Virus record (IMG/VR): IMGVR_UViG_3300017746_000002 | Coordinates: 1 to 64,000 of that record | Direction: 5' to 3' (one strand) | Source of the DNA: a virus | Length of the DNA stretch: 64,000 bases | Part shown: positions 32,173-40,300 of the stretch, piece after piece | Position numbering within the stretch: the stretch's first letter is position 1 | Layout: each line of letters opens with the position of its first letter | Translations under genes and position numbers: made by a program | The notes under the pieces: model-generated | Seen by the model: only the letters and a program-made list of their open reading frames with translations | What the model was told of the DNA's origin: nothing | The model's database searches: none

Positions 32173-33162
32173 TTAACCGTCTCCTGAAGTTGATGCAGCT
32201 CCAGGCTTCATTCTTCTATCTGTTTTTCTTTTTCCTAATTTAGCAGATAACCCTTGCATAGCCCCAACTATTCCTACACCTTCATTAGCTCCTGTAATTG
32301 TTCCTGCTGGACTCATAGGTTCATCCCAATTTTGAGAAATTTCTTCAAACCAACCACTTATAACCCATCCAACTAAAGAAGTATGAGATTGAATTTGAAC
32401 TACATCATGTGTATTTAACTTTAAAGGACTTTCATGATCTAACAATTTAATTCTTTCATTATCAGATAGTTTTATTCTATCTGCTAAAGACATTTCTGCA
32501 GGAATATTAGTAGTATTTATTGTACAATCTGATACAGCAATTGTACCTGTAAGAGCATTATATATCCTTACAGAAAACTTTTTATCATTAGTGCTTCCAT
32601 TGTCACAATTCTGAATGTATATCTGTTTTATATAACATTCTTTTTTTATAGTATTACTAGTATAGCAAGTTGTGCCAGTGTCAACATTTGTAATTGAAAC
32701 ATCCCATCCTGTTGTAGATTCATATAATGTTTCCCAAGTATCTAAAGCACTTACTTTTTTCTTTTGTCTTCCAGGCCAATTATGTTGTGGCTCTGTATCT
32801 AAAGTTGAGCTTTGTAAACAATTAGATCCTGCACCACTACCACAAGTTATTTCTCCACTACATGCTGCTATTGCTGTAACAAGACCGCCAGATCCTACTG
32901 TAACACAACCATATATTTTATCACCCTCAATAGGTTGATCACATGATCCATCAGGCCCACAATCAGTATAGATACCAATATCAGCAACAACACCACATTT
33001 TGAGTCTTGGTGTATCTTATCTCCTACCTGTAAGTTGTTTGCACTACCTACTAAATGATCAATGTAAAATAGCTTACATGATACACTTTGAGCACAACAA
33101 CTAGCACATGTTGCTGACTTTATGGAGCAATTCCTAAAATTATGTGCTAGACATGTTGCCAT
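32173..33162 (-). CDS. Cys-rich probable virion or surface protein
   Basis: A 329-residue protein with six Cys in the first 29 residues ('CLAHNFRNCSIKSATCASCC') and more to follow ('CGPDGSC', 'CSGEITCGSGAGSNC'). No signal peptide is visible. The C-terminal half is beta-rich and ends in a Gly/Ser-rich tail. Cys richness and late location recall the giant adhesin nearby, so a tail or fibre component is likely. No known domain is recognised. Its ATG shares one base with the stop of the gene upstream. Confidence 0.6.
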   Translation of the reverse strand: MATCLAHNFRNCSIKSATCASCCAQSVSCKLFYIDHLVGSANNLQVGDKIHQDSKCGVVADIGIYTDCGPDGSCDQPIEGDKIYGCVTVGSGGLVTAIAACSGEITCGSGAGSNCLQSSTLDTEPQHNWPGRQKKKVSALDTWETLYESTTGWDVSITNVDTGTTCYTSNTIKKECYIKQIYIQNCDNGSTNDKKFSVRIYNALTGTIAVSDCTINTTNIPAEMSLADRIKLSDNERIKLLDHESPLKLNTHDVVQIQSHTSLVGWVISGWFEEISQNWDEPMSPAGTITGANEGVGIVGAMQGLSAKLGKRKTDRRMKPGAASTSGDG

Positions 33163-33401
33163 TACTCAGTAAAAAATAATTTAATTACTAATCCAATTGT
33201 TATACCATAAATAACCCATAAAGCCTTTGCCATTGTTTTTCTATATGAAGTATTTCTATTAACTCTTGCCGTTACTCCATAATCAGGATCTAATAGTTTT
33301 TCAGTTAGCATATCTAACTTTCCATCCATTTTATCAAGCTTATCTTCCATTGAATCTATTCTTAGTTTCATAAGTCCTATTTCTTCAGCAGTAGTGGCCA
33401 T
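33162..33401 (-). CDS. 79-residue coiled-coil plus C-terminal TM protein
   Basis: I start this at the ATG at 33401 ('ATTAEEIGLMKLRIDSMEDK'); an upstream ATG at 33428 would prepend 'CYCSNNIN' and overlap the neighbour. The N-terminal 45 residues form an amphipathic coiled coil ('KLDKMDGKLDMLTEKL'), and residues about 58-77 form a TM helix ('ALWVIYGITIGLVIKLFF'). This layout resembles XhlA-type haemolysin-like lysis proteins. The role is inferred from topology. Confidence 0.6.
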   Translation of the reverse strand: MATTAEEIGLMKLRIDSMEDKLDKMDGKLDMLTEKLLDPDYGVTARVNRNTSYRKTMAKALWVIYGITIGLVIKLFFTE

Positions 33402-33403
33402 AT

Positions 33404-33691
33404 TTATATTGTTGCTACAATAACACAATCGTCTGCTGTTACTGTAATAGTTGCACCCTTAAGTTTATTTAACTTACGGTATTGAGTTCCTGCATCCCAA
33501 TTAACTGTTACACCTACTGGAATATTCATTACATTTCCATTAGGCATTGTTACTGTACATGCTCCACTGTTGTTTAAAATAGAAAATGTTCTAAACTTTT
33601 CTAAAAACGTTTTAGCAGCTAGTGATCCAGTAAATCCAAAAGGAGTTACAATAGATACTTGATTAGCTGCAATTACTTTGTTTCCTGCCAT
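33404..33691 (-). CDS. Small beta-rich virion-like protein
   Basis: A 95-residue protein with no signal peptide and a strand-rich pattern ('FSILNNSGACTVTMP', 'ATITVTADDCVIVAT'). Composition and size fit a decoration or head-completion protein. It is the first gene of the minus-strand late module, so the promoter of that module should lie in the intergenic region 33692-33886. Confidence 0.6.
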   Translation of the reverse strand: MAGNKVIAANQVSIVTPFGFTGSLAAKTFLEKFRTFSILNNSGACTVTMPNGNVMNIPVGVTVNWDAGTQYRKLNKLKGATITVTADDCVIVATI

Positions 33692-33886
33692 GATTTAAAA
33701 TTTTTTTTGTTAGTTTTGTAAATTCTTTATTATACATATATAATATACTGAAAAAAAAGGAATTAAGAAAATATAATAGGAATGAAAAAAAATATGTAAA
33801 ATTTTAAATTTTTATGTTGATGGTAATAATTAGTTTTGTTATCTTATACTTACCCTTTCAAACTAACTTATTAAAATTAAAAAAAA
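33692..33886. promoter_or_regulatory. AT-rich divergent intergenic region
   Basis: The 195 bp between the divergent late module and the ribonucleotide reductase gene must hold promoters for both. It is very AT-rich, with long A runs. The decamer TTAGTTTTGT occurs twice on the + strand (33710-33719 and 33830-33839), exactly 120 bp apart; each includes TAnnTTTG but has no TTG at the standard distance upstream. I could not place a full host-type promoter on either strand, so phage-polymerase promoters are possible. Confidence 0.45.
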
Positions 33887-35746
33887 ATGAATTTAAACAA
33901 CAAAATACTTAGTGATATTACTGTCTATATGAAGTACAGTAGATATATTCCAGAATTAAATAGAAGAGAAACTTGGGATGAGCTAGTTACTAGAAATAAA
34001 GCAATGCATTTAAAAACATATCCTAAACTTAAAGAGGAAATTAAAAATGCATATGAATTTGTATATGACAAAAAGGTTTTACCTTCAATGAGGTCTATGC
34101 AATTTGGTGGCAAACCTATTGAGATTTCTCCTAATAGAATATATAACTGTGCTTATATGCCTGTTGATCATATTGATTCTTTTGCTGAATGTATGTTTCT
34201 TCTTTTAGGTGGTACTGGTGTTGGGTATTCTGTTCAAAATCATCATGTTGCAAAACTTCCTCCTATAAATAAACCTTATACAAAAAGAACAAAAAGATAT
34301 TTGATAAGTGATTCAATAGAAGGCTGGGCTGACTCAGTTAAGTTATTAATGAAATCATACCTTAATGGTAGATCTTCTAAGATTATATTTGATTTTTCAG
34401 ACATTAGACCTAAAGGAGCTAGACTTGTAACGTCTGGGGGTAAAGCTCCTGGTCCTCAACCACTTAAAGAATGTTTATTAAAGATTGAAGGTTTATTAAG
34501 TGCTAAAGAAGACGGTGATCAACTGTCTACATTAGAAGTACATGACATTGTGTGTCATATTGCTGACGCTGTGCTTGCTGGTGGTATTAGACGTGCCGCT
34601 CTTATTAGTTTATTTAGTGCTCATGATGATGAAATGATTTCTTGTAAGTCAGGTAACTGGTGGGAAACAAATCCTCAAAGAGGAAGAGCTAATAACTCTG
34701 CTGTATTAATGAGACATAAAATAACTAAAGAGTTTTTTATGGATATATGGAAACGTGTTGAACTTTCTGGTTCAGGTGAACCTGGGATATACTTAAACAA
34801 TGATAAAGATTGGGGAACTAATCCTTGTTGTGAGATTGCTTTAAGACCTTATCAATTTTGTAACCTTTGTGAGGTTAATGCAAGTGATCTTAAATCACAA
34901 GAAGATCTTAATGAAAGAGTAAAAGCAGCTGCATTTATTGGTACACTTCAAGCAGGTTATACAGACTTTCATTATCTTAGAGAGGTGTGGAAAGAAACAA
35001 CTGAAAAAGACGCTCTTATAGGTGTTTCAATGACTGGTATTGGAAGTGGTAAAGTGTTAAAACTTAATACGTCTGAGGCAGCATTAATTGTTAAAAAAGA
35101 AAATGCACGTATTGCTAAATTAATTGGTATAAGAAAAGCAGCTAGATGTACTACTGTAAAACCTGCAGGAACAACATCCTTAACATTAGGAACATCATCT
35201 GGTATTCATGCTTGGCATAATGATTACTATGTGAGAAGAATACGTGTTGGTAAAAATGAGGCTATATATACTTATTTAGCAGATAATCACCCTGAGTTAA
35301 TTGAAGATGATTACTTTAGACCGCATGACACTGCAGTAATTAGTATACCACAAAGTGCTCCTGAAGGTTCTATCTTAAGAACTGAATCATCATTTGATTT
35401 GTTAGAAAGAGTTAAGAAAGTTGCAACTGAATGGGTAATGCCTGGTCATAGAACAGGATCTAATAGTCATAATGTGTCTGCAACTATATCATTAAAAGAA
35501 GATGAATGGGAAAAGGCGGGTGAATGGATGTGGAATAATAGAAAGCATTATAATGGTCTTGCTGTATTACCTTATAATGGTGGTACATATACTCAAGCTC
35601 CGTTTGAAGATATATCTAAAAAGAAATTTACTGAAATGCTTAAACATCTTATGGACATTGACTTGTCTAATATAATAGAAGTAGATGATAATACAAACCT
35701 TAAAGGAGAGTTAGCTTGTGCTGGCGGATCCTGTGAAATCACATAA
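33887..35746 (+). CDS. nrdJ: Class II (B12-dependent) ribonucleotide reductase
   Basis: A 619-residue enzyme that makes deoxynucleotides for phage DNA. The N-terminus ('NCAYMPVDHIDSFAECMFLL' then 'GGTGVGYSVQ') is typical of the monomeric adenosylcobalamin-dependent class II family. Catalytic landmarks are 'NPCCEIALRPYQFCNLCEVN' and the reducible C-terminal pair 'LACAGGSCEIT'. No separate small subunit or glycyl-radical activase is present, consistent with class II, which needs vitamin B12 and works with or without oxygen. Thioredoxin, its likely reductant, follows 15 bp downstream in the same operon. The leader AAAATTAAAAAAAA is A-rich like other strong starts here. Confidence 0.88.
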   Translation: MNLNNKILSDITVYMKYSRYIPELNRRETWDELVTRNKAMHLKTYPKLKEEIKNAYEFVYDKKVLPSMRSMQFGGKPIEISPNRIYNCAYMPVDHIDSFAECMFLLLGGTGVGYSVQNHHVAKLPPINKPYTKRTKRYLISDSIEGWADSVKLLMKSYLNGRSSKIIFDFSDIRPKGARLVTSGGKAPGPQPLKECLLKIEGLLSAKEDGDQLSTLEVHDIVCHIADAVLAGGIRRAALISLFSAHDDEMISCKSGNWWETNPQRGRANNSAVLMRHKITKEFFMDIWKRVELSGSGEPGIYLNNDKDWGTNPCCEIALRPYQFCNLCEVNASDLKSQEDLNERVKAAAFIGTLQAGYTDFHYLREVWKETTEKDALIGVSMTGIGSGKVLKLNTSEAALIVKKENARIAKLIGIRKAARCTTVKPAGTTSLTLGTSSGIHAWHNDYYVRRIRVGKNEAIYTYLADNHPELIEDDYFRPHDTAVISIPQSAPEGSILRTESSFDLLERVKKVATEWVMPGHRTGSNSHNVSATISLKEDEWEKAGEWMWNNRKHYNGLAVLPYNGGTYTQAPFEDISKKKFTEMLKHLMDIDLSNIIEVDDNTNLKGELACAGGSCEIT

Positions 35747-35761
35747 CTAATTAAAAAAACT

Positions 35762-36088
35762 ATGATAATAGATACAACAGTTACAACAGAAAACATTAAA
35801 GAGAAACTAAAAGAAAATGAAATTATGCTTATACAGTTTTGGGCACCTTGGTGTGGACCTTGTAGAGCATTAACTCCTACTATGGATGACCTAGAGGATG
35901 ATTTTGGTAAAGTAATTGGTAGATGTAATACTGATGACAATCAAGATCTTGTACAAGAATATGGTATAAGAGGAATTCCTGCAGTAATTATGTTTAAAGA
36001 TGGTAAAGAAGTAGAAAGATTTGGTGGTAACACTAAAAGTTTCTTTACAGAAAAACTTAACTACTATTTAGGTGCTCTAAAACAATGA
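35762..36088 (+). CDS. Thioredoxin
   Basis: A 108-residue thioredoxin with the intact active site 'FWAPWCGPCR' (C31, C34) and the cis-Pro strand 'GIRGIPAVIMFKDGKEV'. It would recycle the C-terminal Cys pair of the ribonucleotide reductase encoded just upstream. It is cytoplasmic, without a signal peptide, unlike the Cys-less exported homologue at 31555-31881. The leader is AACTAATTAAAAAAACT. It overlaps the next gene by 4 bp. Confidence 0.92.
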   Translation: MIIDTTVTTENIKEKLKENEIMLIQFWAPWCGPCRALTPTMDDLEDDFGKVIGRCNTDDNQDLVQEYGIRGIPAVIMFKDGKEVERFGGNTKSFFTEKLNYYLGALKQ

Positions 36089-36867
36089 AGTATATAATTT
36101 CATTTACAACAAGTCCAACTAGAATACATAAGTTTGAGAGCATGTTAAATAGTTTATTAACTCAAACTGTAAAACCTGATCTAATAATATTAAATATACC
36201 TAAAGTTTTTAAAAGAACTTCTGAAGAGTATGACATTCCTAATGGGTTAGAAGATAAAATATTTATTAATAAAATAGATAAAGATTACGGACCTGCAACA
36301 AAAATTATACCAACAATACAATATCTTAAAGATAACAATTTTAATCCTACTGAGACAAGAATAGTATATTTAGATGATGATGTAAAGTATCCACCAGCTA
36401 TGCTAGAAGTATTTAAAGAAATGCCTAATGATAATAGCGTATATGTAAGTTCAGGTGCTGACTTTAGGTGTGGACCTGGTACTTGTGATAACCTACGTGC
36501 AGTTAGGAGACATAATGATACGGCTGCAGCTGCTGAAGGGTATGGTGGTGTTTGTGTAAGGTTAGATACATTTAAGGATGATTTTATGGAATACATAAAT
36601 ATATATATAGACAACATGGATTTTTATCTATCTGATGATGTAGTACTAAGTAACTATTATTGTAGTAAAGGAGTATCTATTAAAGTGATTAATATCCCCG
36701 GAAGATTTAGTGTACAAGATATATGGATTAACAAAGGAACATTAGACTACGGATATAAAGAAGACGCATTACACAAAGGTGCTAATGGAACTTCAGTTAA
36801 TAATGAGCAACGTTACAAGAATGTGTTATCTCAACTAGGTATTGATGGGAATAGGTATATTACCTAA
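36085..36867 (+). CDS. Glycosyltransferase-like protein (GT-A fold)
   Basis: A 260-residue protein with a GT-A-type opening ('KYIISFTTSPTRIHKFESML'), a DXD-like motif in 'RIVYLDDDVKYPP' near 92-104 and a 'GYGGVCVR' acceptor-loop-like stretch. It resembles small glycosyltransferases of unknown specificity found in large phages. It follows thioredoxin with a 4-bp overlap. Possible targets are modified DNA bases or cell-surface sugars, and nothing here decides between them. Confidence 0.7.
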   Translation: MKYIISFTTSPTRIHKFESMLNSLLTQTVKPDLIILNIPKVFKRTSEEYDIPNGLEDKIFINKIDKDYGPATKIIPTIQYLKDNNFNPTETRIVYLDDDVKYPPAMLEVFKEMPNDNSVYVSSGADFRCGPGTCDNLRAVRRHNDTAAAAEGYGGVCVRLDTFKDDFMEYINIYIDNMDFYLSDDVVLSNYYCSKGVSIKVINIPGRFSVQDIWINKGTLDYGYKEDALHKGANGTSVNNEQRYKNVLSQLGIDGNRYIT

Positions 36868-36919
36868 ATAGCTAGAGCAAAAACAGTACACATAATAATA
36901 ATATACAGTATTGGGGTTA

Positions 36920-36951
36920 TATCTATCTTCTTCATATAAATAAGATAGATA
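36920..36951. terminator. Bidirectional hairpin between convergent units
   Basis: TATCTATCTT (36920-36929) and AAGATAGATA (36942-36951) form a perfect 10-bp stem with a 12-nt loop. It sits in the 119-bp gap between the convergent genes ending at 36867 and 36987. No strong U-tract follows in either direction, so termination efficiency is uncertain, but place and symmetry favour a shared terminator or barrier. Confidence 0.5.
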
Positions 36952-36986
36952 ATATAACTTTAAACTATGTTATGAAAATGTTAAGG

Positions 36987-37322
36987 CTATGTTAAATAAT
37001 TGCATATATCATACATAGAATACTTTAAAGTAAGCTCTTCACCTGCTGTTATCTTACGTGTAGTTCTTAGTCTTTTATATTCTGGATCTTCATCTTCAAC
37101 AAGCTCACAGTTAGCTTCATCAGAATGATTAATGAATCCACCTAAAGGAGTTCTAATATAATCATGTTGAAAGTTAGGGTCATACACATGACTAATTCCC
37201 ATATCTATTTCAGCGGGTATATCATCCTGAGCAATAATACCAGCTCCATGTATATCAGAAGGACCAATAGCCAAATAATCAGGTAGTGGTTTATAGATCT
37301 TAGTTTTACAGTTTTTTTCCAT
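36987..37322 (-). CDS. Small SET-domain protein (putative protein methyltransferase)
   Basis: A 111-residue protein with the SET signatures in order: 'SDIHGAGIIAQDDIPA' (the GxG strand near 22-37), 'GGFINHSDEANC' (NHS at 65-67, N71) and 'ITAGEELTLKYSMY' (GEELTxxY at 94-101). SET enzymes transfer methyl groups from S-adenosylmethionine to lysines. It is close to the minimum size and lacks pre- and post-SET domains. It sits 2 bp downstream of the giant-protein gene, as the last gene of that minus-strand unit, so it may modify virion or host proteins. Confidence 0.8.
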   Translation of the reverse strand: MEKNCKTKIYKPLPDYLAIGPSDIHGAGIIAQDDIPAEIDMGISHVYDPNFQHDYIRTPLGGFINHSDEANCELVEDEDPEYKRLRTTRKITAGEELTLKYSMYDICNYLT

Positions 37323-37324
37323 AG

Positions 37325-40300
37325 TTATTTAATGTAGAAGTCAGTGATACGTTCATATCCCTTCCATCTGTTTATAGTATAAAGAATAGGTAGGGCATCT
37401 CCCCATTCTTTTCCAAGTTTCATTTTTCCTTTTCTATCTCCTCTTTTGTATACATAACTTGTTTCAGAAAATGCTTCATCATCTAAAAACGCATAAGATA
37501 AACCTGTACCAACAGTTACTTCCATAGCTTGACCTAGTTCACCCAACGTTCTTGAAGCTGCTATAGGTGACTTAAACAGTTGCATCATTTGCTGATAACC
37601 ACCCATACCAGGTACAGGGTTAAAAGTTACAAGTTCTTTTCTTAATCTATCTGCTTGATATACTAATACATTTTCTAGTTTCTTTTTTACTTCACTATCA
37701 TCATCGTCATCTTCAAATAGTTTCACTAATAAATTCCTAACTATTATTGTAGTTATAAATAATCCTAGCTCTCCTATTGTTCTATATGCATTCTGTAGCT
37801 TCTGCTTTCCTTTTACACCATGATGTTTCTTATAGTTCTCATGTATACTACCCAGTTCATTTATATTTTTATAAAAGTACTTCATAAAGTTCCAAAAGCT
37901 TAAGTATCTTCCTTCTGTATATCCTAAGTTTTCATCAAAGTATTCTGGTCTAAATCTAGTTTGTATAGATGGCACTACCCACTTATGAAACTGTGCTGCT
38001 AATTGACCTAAAGCATGAGACTGTATAACCATTCTATCTTCATAAGCATAGTTACCATGTATAATTTTATTTACTTCTCTTATATTGTTTCTTATCTCAT
38101 ATCTAGCATCATCATTCCATTCCATGATTTTATCTCTACCGTACATCTGTACTTGATCATACCCTTCTTCCATCTCTAGGGCACCTGTCTCTCTGTTAAA
38201 TATTAATGCATCGTATAAACTCTTTGTTTCTCCTGTTTTACTATTTATTGCAGTATGTGATCTTACTATAACATTACCTATCTTACTTTGTACATTAAAT
38301 TCACCAGCATCCTGAAGAAAGAATCCCCAGTTTGTTAATCTTCTCCACAAACTTTCTTTATCACCTTTTGTTTGTTCACGTAAATCTGATTTATCATCTA
38401 ACATTCTAAAGAAATCTACACTGGCTAAATACTTACTACTAAAGTTAGCAGGCTTCCATTTACTATTACTATCTGTCATCTCAGCTAATCTTGAAAATGC
38501 ATCTTGCAACGCTCTACCATTAAACTCAGCAAGAGTGTATGCCATTTGACTTCCATCAAAGTGTCTAGAACCTAGTGTCTCAATACTATTAGATAATCTA
38601 CCAAATAGATAGTTGTTTAAGTTACCAAAGACGTTAAACCCTACATAAGCTAATGATGTCTGATTAATAAGACCTTTGGTCATCTTTTCAAAAAAGTTTA
38701 AAGTATCCTGATCATTACCATAATATGTCATCTTCATCCATTTCCTAGCTCTTCTATACCTTCTTGATTCTTCTTTAGTTTTTTCACCAGGGACAAGATT
38801 ACCATCTTCATCATATGTAGCTTCAGATCTATCTTGTATAACTTTCATCATAGCAGTATAAGTATCTTCAGCTTGACTCATCACTTCATAATTTTCTGCC
38901 ATAGCTGAAAACTTTAATAGAACCTCATCTAAATTTAAATTTAAATTAGTTGCTTCTGGTCTGCTTTCTATTTTATTTTGTTCTCCTCTTAATACTTTTA
39001 ATTTTTTATTAATTTTATTTTTTTCTGCAGCAGTAGTTGCTTGAGCATACTCAGTATTAGCAGCATCAATTTGATTTTGTATGTCTATTAATTGTTGTTC
39101 TGTTCTTATGGATCCAACATACATTAAAGGAAGTGAGTCTGTTATTATATTACCGTTTTCATCTGTAAATGTCTTTTTAAGTTTTATTGTAGGATTAATT
39201 AAATTACTAGTACCTCTTTTCATACTAGCCCACATTCTTCCTACCATAGTAGACTTGTTTTTTAAACCTTTCATTTGAACACCCTCCATAACAGGAAGCC
39301 TTCCTAACATTCTTATATTATCTGGAAGTTTATTTAATAGTTCACCTTCATACACATCCATCCACATTTGATAAAACTCTAACTGTGCTCTCTCAAGTTC
39401 AGTTTTAGGGTCATGAAGCTTTAACCACTGATCACTTCTCATTTCTGTACCATCTGCTGCCCGTTTTCTTATTTCTCTAAATGTTCGTTTAGGTGCACTC
39501 ATGTGTGATATAACTATACCACCAGTAGGAATACCATCACTATCTGTTATTGCTTTTTCATAATCAAAACTATCGTAATATTTAGCTCTATAATCATTCC
39601 AGTCTTTATCACTAACAGAGTTTCTTCTTACCCAGTAACCAAATTCAGATTCTGGTTCTTGAAACCATACCTCATGCTTTTCTCTTGCATCTTTAAATTT
39701 TTGAGAGTATCTATGGAATTTACCATCTCTAGGTCCTGCAGCACCAAATCTTTCTGCTTTCATATAATCTCTATAGTCTCTTTTATCTTGAAACAATTGT
39801 TTATTATATGCAATGTCTTCTGGCTTTGCATTATCTAAATTTTCAGGATCAATTAATCTATATGTTTTATACTTACCATCTTCATCATAAAGCTTATCTC
39901 TAAGTACTTTTCTTTTTTCGTAGTATTGTTTACCTATTTCTTTTACATATCTTCCTGTAGGTATACCATTTTCATCTGTTTCAATCATCCACATGAAATC
40001 CTCATTGCCTAATTTCTTTAATTTTAATGATGCTGCTTTAATCCTAGGGGCACGTCTAGCAACTCTATCTAATACTATTTGTCTATCTCTTTTCCAGATC
40101 TTAGCCATTAAAGCAGAAATAGGATCACTTGAAGTATTCATATCACTAACTGCTTCATCCACAACACCTATGTCTTTAGCTGTAGTCATTATCTCATTAA
40201 GTTCTTCTTCAGTAAAATCTCTTTGTGATTTACTTTTTACCAATGCTCTAACATAATTACGTATACTTGCATCAAAGATACCTTTATCACTTGGAGACTG

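Noticed and set aside
33402-33428. Upstream ATG at 33428 for the coiled-coil/TM protein
   Set aside because: It adds a Cys/Asn-rich stretch that overlaps the neighbouring gene. The ATG at 33401 gives the better leader and a 2-bp gap.
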